Source: Mesorhizobium sp. WSM4306
GTDB taxonomy: Bacteria > Pseudomonadota > Alphaproteobacteria > Rhizobiales > Rhizobiaceae
Assembly: GCF_007003975.1 (NCBI RefSeq)
Contig: NZ_VFTC01000017.1
Location: 62,001-126,000, forward strand
Direction of reading: 5' to 3'
Length of the DNA: 64,000 nucleotides
Position numbers and translations under genes: made by a program. Positions 17,741 to 27,124 of this stretch are shown in pieces (positions within the stretch are counted from its first letter, which is position 1; every line of letters starts with the position of its first letter). Under the pieces are notes generated by a model. That model saw only the letters and a program-made list of their open reading frames with translations, made no database searches and was not told the DNA's origin.

Positions 17741-18439
17741 TCAAAAGCGGTAGGTGACACCTGCGCCTATCAGCCAGGGATCGAGCTCCGCCTTCCCCGT
17801 CAGCTTCGCGCCGGTCACCGTGACGTCGAAGTCCGGCTTCAGGAAAAGCTTCTTCACGTCGAAGTTGAGGCCCCAGTGCTGGTCCACCATGTAGTCGAAT
17901 CCGACCTGCAGCGCCGTGCCGAACGTGTTCTTCACCTTGAGAGCATCAGCGCTGCCAGTGTCCTGGTTGTAGAAGATCGTGTAGTTCACGCCGGCGCCGA
18001 CATAAGGCTTGAACGCGCCGAGATCGGTAAAATGGTACTGCAACGTGAGTGTCGGCGGCAGCAGCCAAACTTTGCCGATGTTGCCCAACCCTCCGATCGT
18101 CCCTTGGCCCGCGATGTTGGCATAAGTGGTACCGAGTATGAGTTCGGCGGCGATGTTGTCGGTGAAGAAATACGAGATATCGAGTTCCGGCGTCACCGTG
18201 TCCGAATACGAAAGACCGGAGCCGGGAAGCGTATCAACGTAGCCCAGATCTTTCGTAACGACGCCCAACGCCCGCAGGCGGACCTGCCAAGGGATTGGCG
18301 CTTCGGTGACCGAGGCTCCCGTCTCCGCCAGGACGGTCTCTGCTTGCGCAGGCTCCGCGGCGACGGCCTGCTGTCCCACCATGATCAGGGCCACCGCCGC
18401 TGCTGTTGCCCGCGCTACGCCCATTCGCGTTCTCGCCAT
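17741..18439 (-). CDS. OmpW-family outer membrane protein
   Basis: The 232-residue protein has a Sec signal peptide (MARTRMGVARATAAAVALIMV ending near AVAA) and an 8-strand OmpW-type barrel: LDISYFFTDNIAAELILGTTY, WLLPPTLTLQYHF, FKPYVGAGVNYTIFY and a C-terminal aromatic end, TYRF. The ORF is open to 18835 but AGGAGTGAATCTC directly precedes the ATG at 18439. It follows the S9 peptidase gene by 38 bases and is probably co-transcribed from that gene's NifA/sigma-54 promoter. OmpW proteins pass small hydrophobic molecules. Confidence 0.88.
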   Translation of the reverse strand: MARTRMGVARATAAAVALIMVGQQAVAAEPAQAETVLAETGASVTEAPIPWQVRLRALGVVTKDLGYVDTLPGSGLSYSDTVTPELDISYFFTDNIAAELILGTTYANIAGQGTIGGLGNIGKVWLLPPTLTLQYHFTDLGAFKPYVGAGVNYTIFYNQDTGSADALKVKNTFGTALQVGFDYMVDQHWGLNFDVKKLFLKPDFDVTVTGAKLTGKAELDPWLIGAGVTYRF

Positions 18440-18477
18440 GAGATTCACTCCTTGATGTTCAGAAAGGATGCACTGCA

Positions 18478-20640
18478 CTATTTCGTCTCCTGCTCGAATG
18501 AATTGTTGATGGACCTCAAATGCCCCTCTTGCGTTGCAACGCGTTCCGCCGTCTCCGGAGGGTGATCGTTGAAGCCGATTGCGCTGCGGAGAAAATTGGT
18601 GCCTAGACTGATGAATGCGGCTTGCTCCCGATTGTCCTCGCCGCAGCCGTGCCCGCCTGCGCTGGCCTCGTAGAAGTAAGCGGGATAGCCAAGAGCCTGC
18701 AGTTTTGCGGCCATCTTGCGCGCATGGCCCGGATGGACGCGGTCGTCGCGTTTCGTGGTGGCGATCAGGATAGGCGGATAGGGCTGTCCCGGCGCTGCGG
18801 CGTGATAGGCGGAGATTTCCTTCAGGAAAGCCCAATCGTGAACCTTGTCCGGATCGCCATATTCGTCGATCCAGCTCGCGCCCGCCAAGAGCTTGGTGTA
18901 GCGACGCATGTCGATAAGCGGTGCTGTGCAGAACAGAGCCCCGAAATGCTCAGGATAGCGGGTCAGCATGTTTGCGATCAGCAGGCCGCCATTTGAGCCA
19001 CCCTCGGCGGCAATCCGCCTCGGCAGGGTGATGCCCCTTCGCACGAGGTCGGAGGCAACGGCGGCGAAATCGTCGTGGGCGAGACGCTTGCCCTCCCTGC
19101 GCCCGGCTTCGTGCCAGCGGGTGCCGAACTCGCCGCCGCCGCGGATGTTCGCCTCGACACACGTGCCACCGCGCTCGAGCCACAGCTTGCCCAGCGGGGA
19201 GTTGTAGTAGGGCAGGAATGATACGCCGAACCCGCCATAAGCGGAAAGGTGAATCGGAGCATCTCCGTTCCCGTTCGCCGGACCAACCTGCGTATAGGGG
19301 ATCAGCTCATGATCGATAGAGACTGCCTCGTGGCGCGTGACCACCAGTCCGGATGCATCGAAATTCTCCGGGCTGCGCTTCAGGATTGCTGAAGCGCTGA
19401 GAGACGGCGCGGCATTCAGATCGAACAGCAAGAGCTGCGGCGGCGTGATCGGATCCTGAGCACAGATCAGGACCTCTCCATTGGTCTCGTGAACTGCCGC
19501 ATCGAATGACCAGACGTCGACAGTACCTTCGGCGGGCAGGGTGTTCAGGACTCGGCGCGTCCATTCCTGGTGGCCGGGAGTGAACATCTCGAAACGCGGT
19601 GCGAGATTGACGAGGTAAGAGATAATGAGCTTCCCGTCATTCCAGAAGAATGACTGCATGGAGCGCCTTTCCCCTGGTTGAAACAGGGTCTCAAAACGGC
19701 GTCCGCCGGCGAGGAAAGTGGAAAGCGAGATGACGATCAGCGCGTCGGCGGGATGGGTGGTGCCTCCCACCGTCCAGGGCTTGCGCGGCCTTACCGCCAG
19801 CCAGTCGCCGAAGACCCGCCACGACGCGTCGCGAGGAAGATCGATCTGCCTCCTCGGCCCGCTCCTATCGCCGATCCAGCTGATCTTCTCGAAGAAGGCC
19901 GGCTGCTCGATGAACCAAAGGCGCTCGCTGCGGCCGGTGCGGTCCGAATGACCAGACACTTGGAAGCTTTCGAACCCGGCCTCGAAGATTGCCGGCGTGG
20001 TGAGGGGATCCGCGTCACGCTTCCACAGTCGAACTGTGCGCGCATAGCCGGAGCGGGTGGCCATGCCATTACCAAGCGCACTGGAAAGCAGAAGCGTGTC
20101 AGGGTCCAGCCAATTAACGTAGCCTTTGGCCTCGGGGAGGTTGAAGCCGTCGGCGACAAAGCTCAGAGAAATCAGGTCGAATTCGCGATGCACGACCGCG
20201 TCGCTGCCGCCGCGCGACAGGCGCAGAACGGCTCTTTCCCGTCTCTCCGGCTCGATGGACGCGCCGTCCCAGATCCAGTCCTCTCCGTCGCTAGCCGCGA
20301 GAGCATCCAGATCGAGCAGTAGCTCCCATTGGGGATCCGCCTTCATGTAGGCGGCAAGGGTGGTCCGGCGCCACAGTCCGCGTGGATTACCGTCATCTCG
20401 CCAGTAATTGTAGAGGTACTGACTACGGCGCGCGATCAGGGGAAGATTGTCGCGATTGTCGAAAATGGCTGTCAGAGCCGCGCGGTCGCGCTCGAACTGC
20501 GTTCCACCGAAGTGCTTCAGAGTCCTTGCCGATTGGCCGGCGGCCCAGGCAAGTGCCCGCTCGCCCTCTACATCTTCAAGCCAGACATAGGGATCGTCGT
20601 CGGGAGCATCAAGCGTTGGACGGACATCAAATGCGTTCAT
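18478..20640 (-). CDS. Prolyl oligopeptidase family (S9A) serine peptidase
   Basis: The 720-residue protein begins with the S9A signature DDPYVWLEDVEGERALAWA, has a beta-propeller middle and a C-terminal alpha/beta hydrolase. The catalytic residues sit in EGGSNGG (Ser), TTKRDDRVHPGHARKMA (Asp) and GGHGCGED (His). Such enzymes cut short proline-containing peptides, usually in the cytosol; no signal peptide is seen. Length is normal. A NifA/sigma-54 promoter lies 150-230 bases upstream, so expression in nodules is expected. The first 55 codons and the promoter recur at 27.8-28.3 kb. Confidence 0.92.
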   Translation of the reverse strand: MNAFDVRPTLDAPDDDPYVWLEDVEGERALAWAAGQSARTLKHFGGTQFERDRAALTAIFDNRDNLPLIARRSQYLYNYWRDDGNPRGLWRRTTLAAYMKADPQWELLLDLDALAASDGEDWIWDGASIEPERRERAVLRLSRGGSDAVVHREFDLISLSFVADGFNLPEAKGYVNWLDPDTLLLSSALGNGMATRSGYARTVRLWKRDADPLTTPAIFEAGFESFQVSGHSDRTGRSERLWFIEQPAFFEKISWIGDRSGPRRQIDLPRDASWRVFGDWLAVRPRKPWTVGGTTHPADALIVISLSTFLAGGRRFETLFQPGERRSMQSFFWNDGKLIISYLVNLAPRFEMFTPGHQEWTRRVLNTLPAEGTVDVWSFDAAVHETNGEVLICAQDPITPPQLLLFDLNAAPSLSASAILKRSPENFDASGLVVTRHEAVSIDHELIPYTQVGPANGNGDAPIHLSAYGGFGVSFLPYYNSPLGKLWLERGGTCVEANIRGGGEFGTRWHEAGRREGKRLAHDDFAAVASDLVRRGITLPRRIAAEGGSNGGLLIANMLTRYPEHFGALFCTAPLIDMRRYTKLLAGASWIDEYGDPDKVHDWAFLKEISAYHAAAPGQPYPPILIATTKRDDRVHPGHARKMAAKLQALGYPAYFYEASAGGHGCGEDNREQAAFISLGTNFLRSAIGFNDHPPETAERVATQEGHLRSINNSFEQETK

Positions 20641-20930
20641 GTCCGGACAGCCTTCAGAAAGAAGGGATAGAGGCTTCCGTCGGCTCGGGAACGCTCAGTG
20701 TCGGTAGCGGCGCCCACATGTTCGAAAAGCGTGATCATTGATGAGTTCTTCCAGTCGGTGCGGCATCGCAGTGCTTTTGCGCATAGGGCCGCAACCTTCG
20801 TGCCAACTGGGAAAATCGTTTCGGAACAATGCGATCGCTCTGGAAGCGTTGTGTCACATGTCCGACATCGTCGAGAATCCGACAACGAGTGCTCCTCCTA
20901 ATCACCGGATCAACCTCCGGCGCCAGTCGT
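20471..20930. repeat. Long direct repeat, copy A (S9 5' end plus promoter)
   Basis: About 460 bases are repeated, with scattered differences, at 27830-28285 in the same orientation. The unit covers the first codons of the S9 peptidase gene and its NifA/sigma-54 promoter. A shorter inverted piece with the promoter occurs at about 37312-37400. Confidence 0.85.
20790..20867 (-). promoter_or_regulatory. NifA/sigma-54 promoter of S9 peptidase-ompW
   Basis: Read on the reverse strand, TGGCACGAAGGTTGCG (20790-20805) is a perfect sigma-54 element. A perfect NifA site, TGTCACATGTCCGACA (20852-20867), lies 46 bases upstream of it. Confidence 0.85.
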
Positions 20931-21185
20931 GGACACTGTGCAGAACTCGAGAAGTGAAGCTCATTGGAGTGAACCTGGTTGACGCCCAACATCTTCGCTC
21001 TGGAGCGCTTCACGCACACGGATTCATGGCAGACACCATGATGCGATCGATGCTGTTAGAGACCAAGCTGGCTGCGCCTGTGAGTTTCAGCCGCCAGCTG
21101 GAAGCAGCGGAGTTCTGAGGAGAAGGGTGGGGGGCCCAAGCCCTGCCGCAATCTTGGCCTGCACCGTCCCCTTGATTGTTGTGGG
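20931..21185. other. Spacer, no gene recognised
   Basis: Only short frames without recognisable domains. Confidence 0.35.
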
Positions 21186-21412
21186 TCAACGTCTGCCTGC
21201 CCGCTGAATTTGGCACGCCTTACACCTACGTCACGACCAAGACCTTCCTGTTGCACTTCGGCCTCGACACACTGCGGGATTTGCCCGATTTCGAGGCGAT
21301 TGAGGTTGCCGCGCTGCTCAGCAAGGAGAAGCTGCTGGCGGGCGATACTCCCATCGGGCTGGTGAGTGGTGGAGGAGGTGAGGAGCGACACTCCAAGGCC
21401 AGGACGGGCTAG
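21186..21412 (+). pseudogene. scpB: scpB 3' fragment
   Basis: GTPYTYVTTKTFLLHFGLDTLRDLPDFEAIEVAALLSKE resembles the C-terminal winged-helix end of the condensin subunit ScpB, followed by an acidic/glycine tail. Everything upstream is missing, so it is a fragment of a housekeeping-type gene captured in the island. Confidence 0.65.
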
Positions 21413-21884
21413 CGCAGCAGATACATGGAAGTAATCGCTTGATATGAGCGGTTGAGAGTCGAATCAGGGAACTATGCGATCACTATCGATAAGAGGTGGC
21501 AATATCGATCGTGATTGTATCGGGCCACTCTACGGCGAAGGAGGCGGCAACTTGTGTCTCCGACCCGAAACGATTACCTTGCGGCCATTATGAGCAAGCA
21601 TTTGGCATCCGTCTTGACGACGTGAACGCGCCCTGCAGCGTACAGCTGGACGACGCGGCGCTGGCCGATTGCTTTGCGGATCTCGATTTGGCCAAGCAGC
21701 ATCCCGCTCATGTCAGCGCCTTTCTCGGCGAGGTCCCTCTCGCCCAGCAAGTCGAGTTCGCAACCGCGCACCACATTCGCGGTCGACGAGATGAAGGCTT
21801 TTGCCGCCAAGTTCTCTGCCTGGTCCGGCGAAAGCTATCCGCTCGCCGCATAATGGCTGGACATGATAGCCGACGCCCGTCCCG
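21413..21884. other. Spacer, no gene recognised
   Basis: An open frame of 167 codons (21496-21999) crosses this region but lies antisense to an integrase relic and shows no domain. Confidence 0.35.
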
Positions 21885-22660
21885 AATGGCGGCGGCTTTT
21901 TCGTATTATATCGACCTGATCGACAAGATGCGGCGGAACAGGGGTCCACGTGCGATGCGGCCAAAGCGGATCCAGCTCTCGAGCGCGACTACGGGGTAGG
22001 TGTGGTCGCTGGAGCCGCGGCCGACCTCGACCTCGCGCCAGCCGGTCTTGCCGCGCAGGGTGACCAGCAGCCCTTGCCGTCAAAAATCTCGATCCAGCTG
22101 GCGCCATCGCTGTTGTCGTCGCGCATGACGTCGAGACCGACGATCTCGGAGCGCCGCAGGCCGCCGCCACAGCCCAGGAGCAAAATAGCGCGGTCGCGCA
22201 GGCCCTGAGGTCGTGGCCGAGCGTGGCGATCATCGCCAGCAGATCGTCGCCAGGACCGCCTCTTTCTGCCGCGGTGGCTTTGCGTGCTTGCGGCGAATGC
22301 CGGCAAGAACCTTATAGATATGCCGCTCCGCGCGGTCCAACGGCCGGCCGCGCTGGGTAAAGTTCCAGGCGAGGCCGGAAAGCCGCCGCTCGATGGTCGC
22401 AAACTAAAGGGCAGGGGCGCCACGCTTCGGATCGCCGGCGGCGGTGCCCGAGGCACAGGCGCTGATATTGAGCCTGATCACCTTCGAGCCCGGAGGCAGG
22501 GGATCGAAGCCAGCGCGCCGGCACCAGGAGGAAAAATGCCGCCAATCCTTGGGGTAGGCGTCGCGCGTGTTCTCCGAGGTGGCGTTGTAGCCCCTCGCGG
22601 TCTCGACCAGTTCCTGGACATGCGCCGGGACTCTTTGAGCCGGGTCTCCATCTCCTTGTA
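21885..22660 (-). pseudogene. Tyrosine recombinase/integrase remnant
   Basis: Joined reverse frames give a phage-type integrase: TSENTRDAYPKDWRHFSSWC (core-binding domain), RAERHIYKVLAGIRRKHAK, then DLRGLRDRAILLLGCGGGLRRSEIVGLDV with the catalytic Arg, IEIFDGKG, LVTLRGKTGWREVEVGRGS and ALESWIRFGRI. The box with the second Arg and Tyr is missing and several frameshifts are present. It interrupts an LprI-type gene. Confidence 0.75.
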
Positions 22661-22830
22661 GAGCTTGTCAAGCTCGCCATCGACTGGCTTCAGGTCGTCG
22701 ATTGAACATTGCGTCATCATAGGCTTTGTGCCTTGTTGTAGCAGGCATCGTCCGTTCGCGCGGCGGACACAGACATCACCGTCGCTGAGCCGAGAACGAC
22801 GGTAAAAGAAAATGCACTCACTGACTTCAT
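22640..22830 (-). pseudogene. LprI-type lysozyme-inhibitor-like gene, truncated
   Basis: From an ATG at 22830 a signal peptide (MKSVSAFSFTVVLGSATVM ... SAA) leads to a CYNKAQS motif. After a frameshift, MTQCSIDDLKPVDGELDKLYKEM continues the PF07007 (LprI/DUF1311) repeat in which two Cys pair. The gene ends in integrase debris. It starts 23 bases after the autotransporter stop, so it was the second gene of that operon. Confidence 0.65.
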
Positions 22831-22853
22831 AACCAATCTCTTTTGCGGGTGAT

Positions 22854-25800
22854 TTAGAAACGGACGCCGAGCTTGGCGCTGAACCCGTGTGTCTGGGCAT
22901 CCGAGGCGATCTGTCCCTGATAGGCGATGCCGAACGTCGCGTTCTCGGTGATGTTTACGTCAAGCCCAGCTTCGAGCAGAGCTGCGTTCTTTGCGATCGG
23001 CACGCCCTTGATGGCGAAGGAGGAACCGCCAGCAAAGGCAAGAGCGGTATCCGGCCTGACGTCGCCGAAGGCGTGGCGCCAGCCAAGACCGCCGCGCGCG
23101 GTAGCAGTCACGGTGCCGAGGGTCAGTACCGTCGACGCACGCAGACCTAGCGTGGTAAACGCCGTGTCGCTCGAGCGATCCCCGCTCGACAAGGCGGCTG
23201 CGCCGCCATTCTCGGTGAAGCCATCGGCGTCAAAATTCACATAAGCGAGATTAGCGTAGGGCTCGAAGGAAGCCGAAGCCGTATTGATACGGTAGCCGAG
23301 CTCGCCAAAGGCCTGGAACGTGCCGGCGTCGTAATCGGCCGAAAGGCTGTCGGCGAAGCCTGGAAAGACCACGGACCTGCCGGTCTCGATGCTGTGCCAG
23401 GTATAGGCAAGGCCGGAACGAAAACCGAGATTGCCGTTCTGCGTGCCGGCAAAAAGACCGAGATGGTAATTCTCGCTCGAGCCCGACGACGCGCGATCGT
23501 CCGCCTCCAAGGAGGTATGGCTGTAGCCGCTGATGAGGCCGAGCCGCCAGCTTTCGCCGACAGCCGCGTCACCGCCAGCCAGAAAGCCGCCTGTCGAGTG
23601 ATCGAGACCGGCGGCATTGCCGTCGCTGTCGAGATGACCCCAGGCGCCGAAGCCACGGCCCCATACGGCGAAATTCTCACTCGTTGCCGGGGCCAGTTCC
23701 AGACCACCCAGCCCATAAGTCATCACCGGAACGCTGGAGGCACCGACGCCGTCGAACGCCGCACGGATCCGTTCGCTCGCGGCATCGCGTACAGAATGAC
23801 TGTCCTCGATGAGGCCGCTATGAATGGAAGCATGAACCTCGCCTGATAGCATATCGAAAGCGTTGCGGGCTTCCGGCGCCGTCAGGAACAGGATGTTGTC
23901 CTGGATCGGATTACCGCTTCCAAGCGCCTGAGCCGCTGCGGCGACCGAGCGTTGATTGAAGGTGCTGGCTACATCGGCAAACGCCGTCGATGTGCGGCTG
24001 ATATCGAGATAGACATTGTTGGCATCGTAGACGAGCTGGAAATCGACGAAGGGCGTCGCGTCTGTCGCCAGAGCCCCCGTCAGCCCGCCATAGGTGCCGC
24101 TTACGCCGCCTGCTGCGGAGAGCAGAGTATATCGGGCATCGACCGATAGCGTTCCCTGCCGCAGCAGCTCGATCTGCGCGCCGCTGTCGATCGCCGCTGC
24201 TCCGCCAACATCGATGAGATCGGACGACCTTGCGAGGTCGACCTGATAGATCGATCCGGACTGCTGCGCGAAATCGCCCGTGACAGTCAGTGTGGTGACG
24301 ATCCTGCTCGGATCGGTCGCACTGCCAGGAGCGACCGTGCCGCCCTCGGAAATGGTGACCGCACCGTAGGTGCCGCCGCCTGCGACGACACCGCCGCTGT
24401 TTGCGATAGCCGTGCCCCCGATCTGCCCGTCATTCCCGAGAAAGCCGGACGTGGTCGCATCATGGGAAAGCACACCTGTATCGGCAAGCAGCAATCCCGC
24501 GCCGGAACCGACCGTCGTCATGCCGGAAAAATTGTTCTTTCCGCTCAGCGTTTGCACGCCACCGGCAACGAATAGTTTGCCGCCCATATTATTGTTATCA
24601 ACGTCGAGGTCGTTGATGCTGCCGGCGAACGTGTCGTTCGAATCCGTTAGCACCAGGGTACGCTTGCCCAGTTCGACCGTTCCGCTGCCACTCAGGCTAC
24701 GAATACGGGCATCGTTGTAGGCGTCGGAGATTCCCCAATAGTCGCTGCCATTTCCATGTTCGGAGATATCGAACGTGCCGTCTGCAACGACTTTCGCTGA
24801 CCGTTGGATGTTGCCGAGCCCCGCAAGCGAGAGATAGGCATCCTGAGCAATATTCGTCTCGCCGGTGTAGGTGTTGACATTCGTCATCCGGACCACCGTC
24901 TTTGTATCAAGCGTCAGCGATCCGGAGCCGGAGACGACACCCGCTATGCCGAACCCGCCCTCATTCCCCATGCTCGTCGTGATCCTGCTCAGACCGGTCC
25001 CTTCGGGTGCGGATGAATCGGTAGAGAAGTTGCTGGCAGTGACGAAATGTGACGTATAAGCGGTATACTTCTTCTCCAGATCGAAAATGACCGATCTGTT
25101 TTTGAAGAAGTCAAGACCGGCAACAAAACTGGTCTGGTCATTGGGTTGTTCCGTCGTGCCGCTGGTGTAGGTGAAGTCGATATTGTCCAGCCTTACCGGA
25201 TCGCCATCCGTTCCTGCGATTGTAACGCTCGGGATGTTGCCCGATGCGCTTACGATCTCGCGTTGCTCATTTCTCCGAACATTTTTAAGTTTGACGCCCG
25301 CATCCTGAAATTGCTTCAGCATCGCATCACTGATCTCCAGACTGCCACCGCCCGGTGTGCCGGTGTCGAGCAATACCGCGGTCTTGTTGGGGTCGGTGAT
25401 TGGTGGGGCTCCATCCTTAACCGTGTACTGCAGATTGTAGCTGCCTTCGTATTCGGTCGAGGCATTGGCGCCAGAGCCAGGAAAATTCTGATAAGAATCC
25501 TGATCTTTTTCCTCGGGTTCTCCCCATGGCATGGCATTAGTATATTGGGCCCGGAGGCTTGGATTGAGGTTGACAATCGTGCAGGGGGAACAGCCAGGCG
25601 TTTGGTCGCTCTCGGAATCCGGATTCACATTGGCGGAGACCACGTAGCCAGACCTGGTGACACTGCCCATCATGCCCCAGACACTTGTCTTGCCAAGAAA
25701 ATCGCCGGCCCCGAATGTACCTGCGAAATCGCCGCCTTCGTCTGCCATCTTGCCAGCGGTCATTTTCGCCCGCTGCTCCTTATCGGCGTGATAAGGTTCT

Positions 25801-26387
25801 TGGAGATCCTGACCATACATATCTTTAAGTCCATCCGTCACGGATCCCGGCGTGCACTTAAGATTGTTGTCCTTGCAATACGCATGGGTATAGACAAAAT
25901 CGAGAATGCGAGCAGCCCGGTATTTCTTATCGCTTACAGACGGCCCGTCGATTGTTATCTTTTGATCTGGATCGACATATGTAAATTTATCAATTTCCAC
26001 GTTCTGAAGCTTATTACCATACGTTCCGTCCCCGTACGTATATACGTAAGGCGTGTCGGCAATCGGGCGGACCCCGGTCACCTCTGACCCGATCTGCGTG
26101 TTGAGCTGGTCCGAGCCCGTGTCGAATACGTATCGCTGCGCGTTGCCATTGTTGATCTTGGCCCAGATGCCCAGGCGGTCATGGCCTTCCCCGACATACT
26201 CCAGCGGGATCGAAATCGGGTCGTCGGCCAACGCTTCTCCAGTTGGAAATGCTACCAGACCCACCCCGAGAGACACAGCCGGCAGGAATACCGTCGTCAT
26301 CGCGGTGGTTGCCGCCAGAAAGTTCTTTGTCCTGAAACAAGCCTGCATACCTGGTCCTCGAAAAAGTCTCGCAAACTGATTGTTCAT
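22854..26387 (-). CDS. Autotransporter with pepsin-like aspartic protease passenger
   Basis: The 1177-residue protein has an extended signal peptide (hydrophobic core about 23-48, cut near ALA-DD), then a region with two aspartic-protease motifs: VFDTGS at residues 87-92 and VLLDTGT at 338-344. That is the bilobal pepsin pattern, spaced 252 residues apart. Residues about 490-620 contain a passenger-associated repeat (SGSGSLTLDTKTVVRMTNVNTYTG), followed by a beta-helix and a C-terminal autotransporter barrel (about 900-1177, NFAVWGRGFGAWG to the terminal GVRF). Autotransporters export the passenger to the cell surface. A TTTCAG-N5-TGTCAG motif lies 49 bases upstream of the ATG. Protease activity is predicted only. 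Confidence 0.88.
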   Translation of the reverse strand: MNNQFARLFRGPGMQACFRTKNFLAATTAMTTVFLPAVSLGVGLVAFPTGEALADDPISIPLEYVGEGHDRLGIWAKINNGNAQRYVFDTGSDQLNTQIGSEVTGVRPIADTPYVYTYGDGTYGNKLQNVEIDKFTYVDPDQKITIDGPSVSDKKYRAARILDFVYTHAYCKDNNLKCTPGSVTDGLKDMYGQDLQEPYHADKEQRAKMTAGKMADEGGDFAGTFGAGDFLGKTSVWGMMGSVTRSGYVVSANVNPDSESDQTPGCSPCTIVNLNPSLRAQYTNAMPWGEPEEKDQDSYQNFPGSGANASTEYEGSYNLQYTVKDGAPPITDPNKTAVLLDTGTPGGGSLEISDAMLKQFQDAGVKLKNVRRNEQREIVSASGNIPSVTIAGTDGDPVRLDNIDFTYTSGTTEQPNDQTSFVAGLDFFKNRSVIFDLEKKYTAYTSHFVTASNFSTDSSAPEGTGLSRITTSMGNEGGFGIAGVVSGSGSLTLDTKTVVRMTNVNTYTGETNIAQDAYLSLAGLGNIQRSAKVVADGTFDISEHGNGSDYWGISDAYNDARIRSLSGSGTVELGKRTLVLTDSNDTFAGSINDLDVDNNNMGGKLFVAGGVQTLSGKNNFSGMTTVGSGAGLLLADTGVLSHDATTSGFLGNDGQIGGTAIANSGGVVAGGGTYGAVTISEGGTVAPGSATDPSRIVTTLTVTGDFAQQSGSIYQVDLARSSDLIDVGGAAAIDSGAQIELLRQGTLSVDARYTLLSAAGGVSGTYGGLTGALATDATPFVDFQLVYDANNVYLDISRTSTAFADVASTFNQRSVAAAAQALGSGNPIQDNILFLTAPEARNAFDMLSGEVHASIHSGLIEDSHSVRDAASERIRAAFDGVGASSVPVMTYGLGGLELAPATSENFAVWGRGFGAWGHLDSDGNAAGLDHSTGGFLAGGDAAVGESWRLGLISGYSHTSLEADDRASSGSSENYHLGLFAGTQNGNLGFRSGLAYTWHSIETGRSVVFPGFADSLSADYDAGTFQAFGELGYRINTASASFEPYANLAYVNFDADGFTENGGAAALSSGDRSSDTAFTTLGLRASTVLTLGTVTATARGGLGWRHAFGDVRPDTALAFAGGSSFAIKGVPIAKNAALLEAGLDVNITENATFGIAYQGQIASDAQTHGFSAKLGVRF

Positions 26388-26406
26388 TGGAACGGCCTCC
26401 TGAATT

Positions 26407-26680
26407 GTTTAACGAGACCCTTTATGGCGGCCCTGGCTGACAACAGCCTGAAAGCTGCAAGCGGCCTGCGAGAATGGGGCGATCCTGAATGACGACAGGT
26501 GCTGTCAACAATGGATGAGTGCTCGGCCTGAAAGCTGAGCACGCTTTATGCTCAGGCTGCTGACAAGGCCAAAGCAGCGTAAGTGCGGAGTGAAATCCAA
26601 GGTCCACATGGGTCGTCGCGCTTCCCGTGCGCCTGGGAAGGCGCCGGCCCGGCCAAGCTTTCCCAGATCGTCCGGATGGC
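26407..26680. repeat. Inverted repeat copy of 47028-47285
   Basis: The autotransporter leader and adjoining sequence recur in inverted orientation at 47028-47285, including TTTCAG-TGTCAG and the segment reading AAAGGGTCTCGTT. Small indels separate the copies. Confidence 0.75.
26437..26453 (-). promoter_or_regulatory. OmpR-type direct repeat before autotransporter
   Basis: On the reverse strand TTTCAGGCTGTTGTCAG has two half-sites 11 bases apart. It ends 49 bases before the ATG and is shared, with the same spacing, by the lipoprotein gene at 50151, which is divergent from an OmpR-type regulator gene. Confidence 0.6.
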
Positions 26681-26688
26681 GCACAAGA

Positions 26689-26930
26689 TACCGGTTCAGG
26701 TCGATCGAGATGGAGGCCGAGGCGTATGCCAAGGCGGTCGACTGCCTGACGAAAGATCAGAATGCGTCGCTGGCGCTCTACGATTTCCGCCGGCAGCGAG
26801 CTCAGCTCCTGCCGGGCATCCGTGTTTACTGGCGACGAGACACAAGATGTGCCCAAATTGCCACCAGACCGTCACCTGCGATGAGTTTCGGCAACTGATT
26901 TTGTCCTTTCAATCGTCGCCACTTCCTGGC
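26689..26930. pseudogene. Scrambled IS256-family fragments
   Basis: EMEAEAYAKAVDCLTKD and ASLALYDF (forward strand) match the IS256 remnant at 39.0-39.5 kb, whereas the piece at 26870-26925 (CACCTGCGATGAGTTTCGGC onward) matches the opposite strand of the same remnant. The two pieces are in different relative orientation, so the region was rearranged. Confidence 0.6.
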
Positions 26931-27004
26931 CGCGGCCAACATGGGCCACTCGAAGGCAGCAGACTGGCGGCTATATGGACGGGCTGTGAGCCCGCACCGG
27001 AGAC

Positions 27005-27124
27005 ATTGGCGAAATCTACGATCTCTATAGCAACGTCAAGGAGAAGCGCGAGGTGTTGCAGATGTGGTCAAATCACATCGAATGGCTGATCAAGCAGGCT
27101 GCGGATGACGCTCTGGCGGCGTAG
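27005..27124 (+). pseudogene. Integrase C-terminal fragment
   Basis: GEIYDLYSNVKEKREVLQMW then SNHIEWLIKQAADDALAA is the last 38 residues of the integrase relic found more complete at 38028 onward. Its end overlaps the 3' end of the M41-like gene on the other strand by about 35 bases. Confidence 0.7.

Noticed and set aside
18440..18835. N-terminal extension of the OmpW-like ORF
   Set aside because: It is antisense-frame overlap with the S9 peptidase gene, and a signal peptide with AGGAG lies at 18439.
25146..26087. 313-codon frame antisense to the autotransporter
   Set aside because: Shadow of a well-supported gene; no ribosome binding site or domain.
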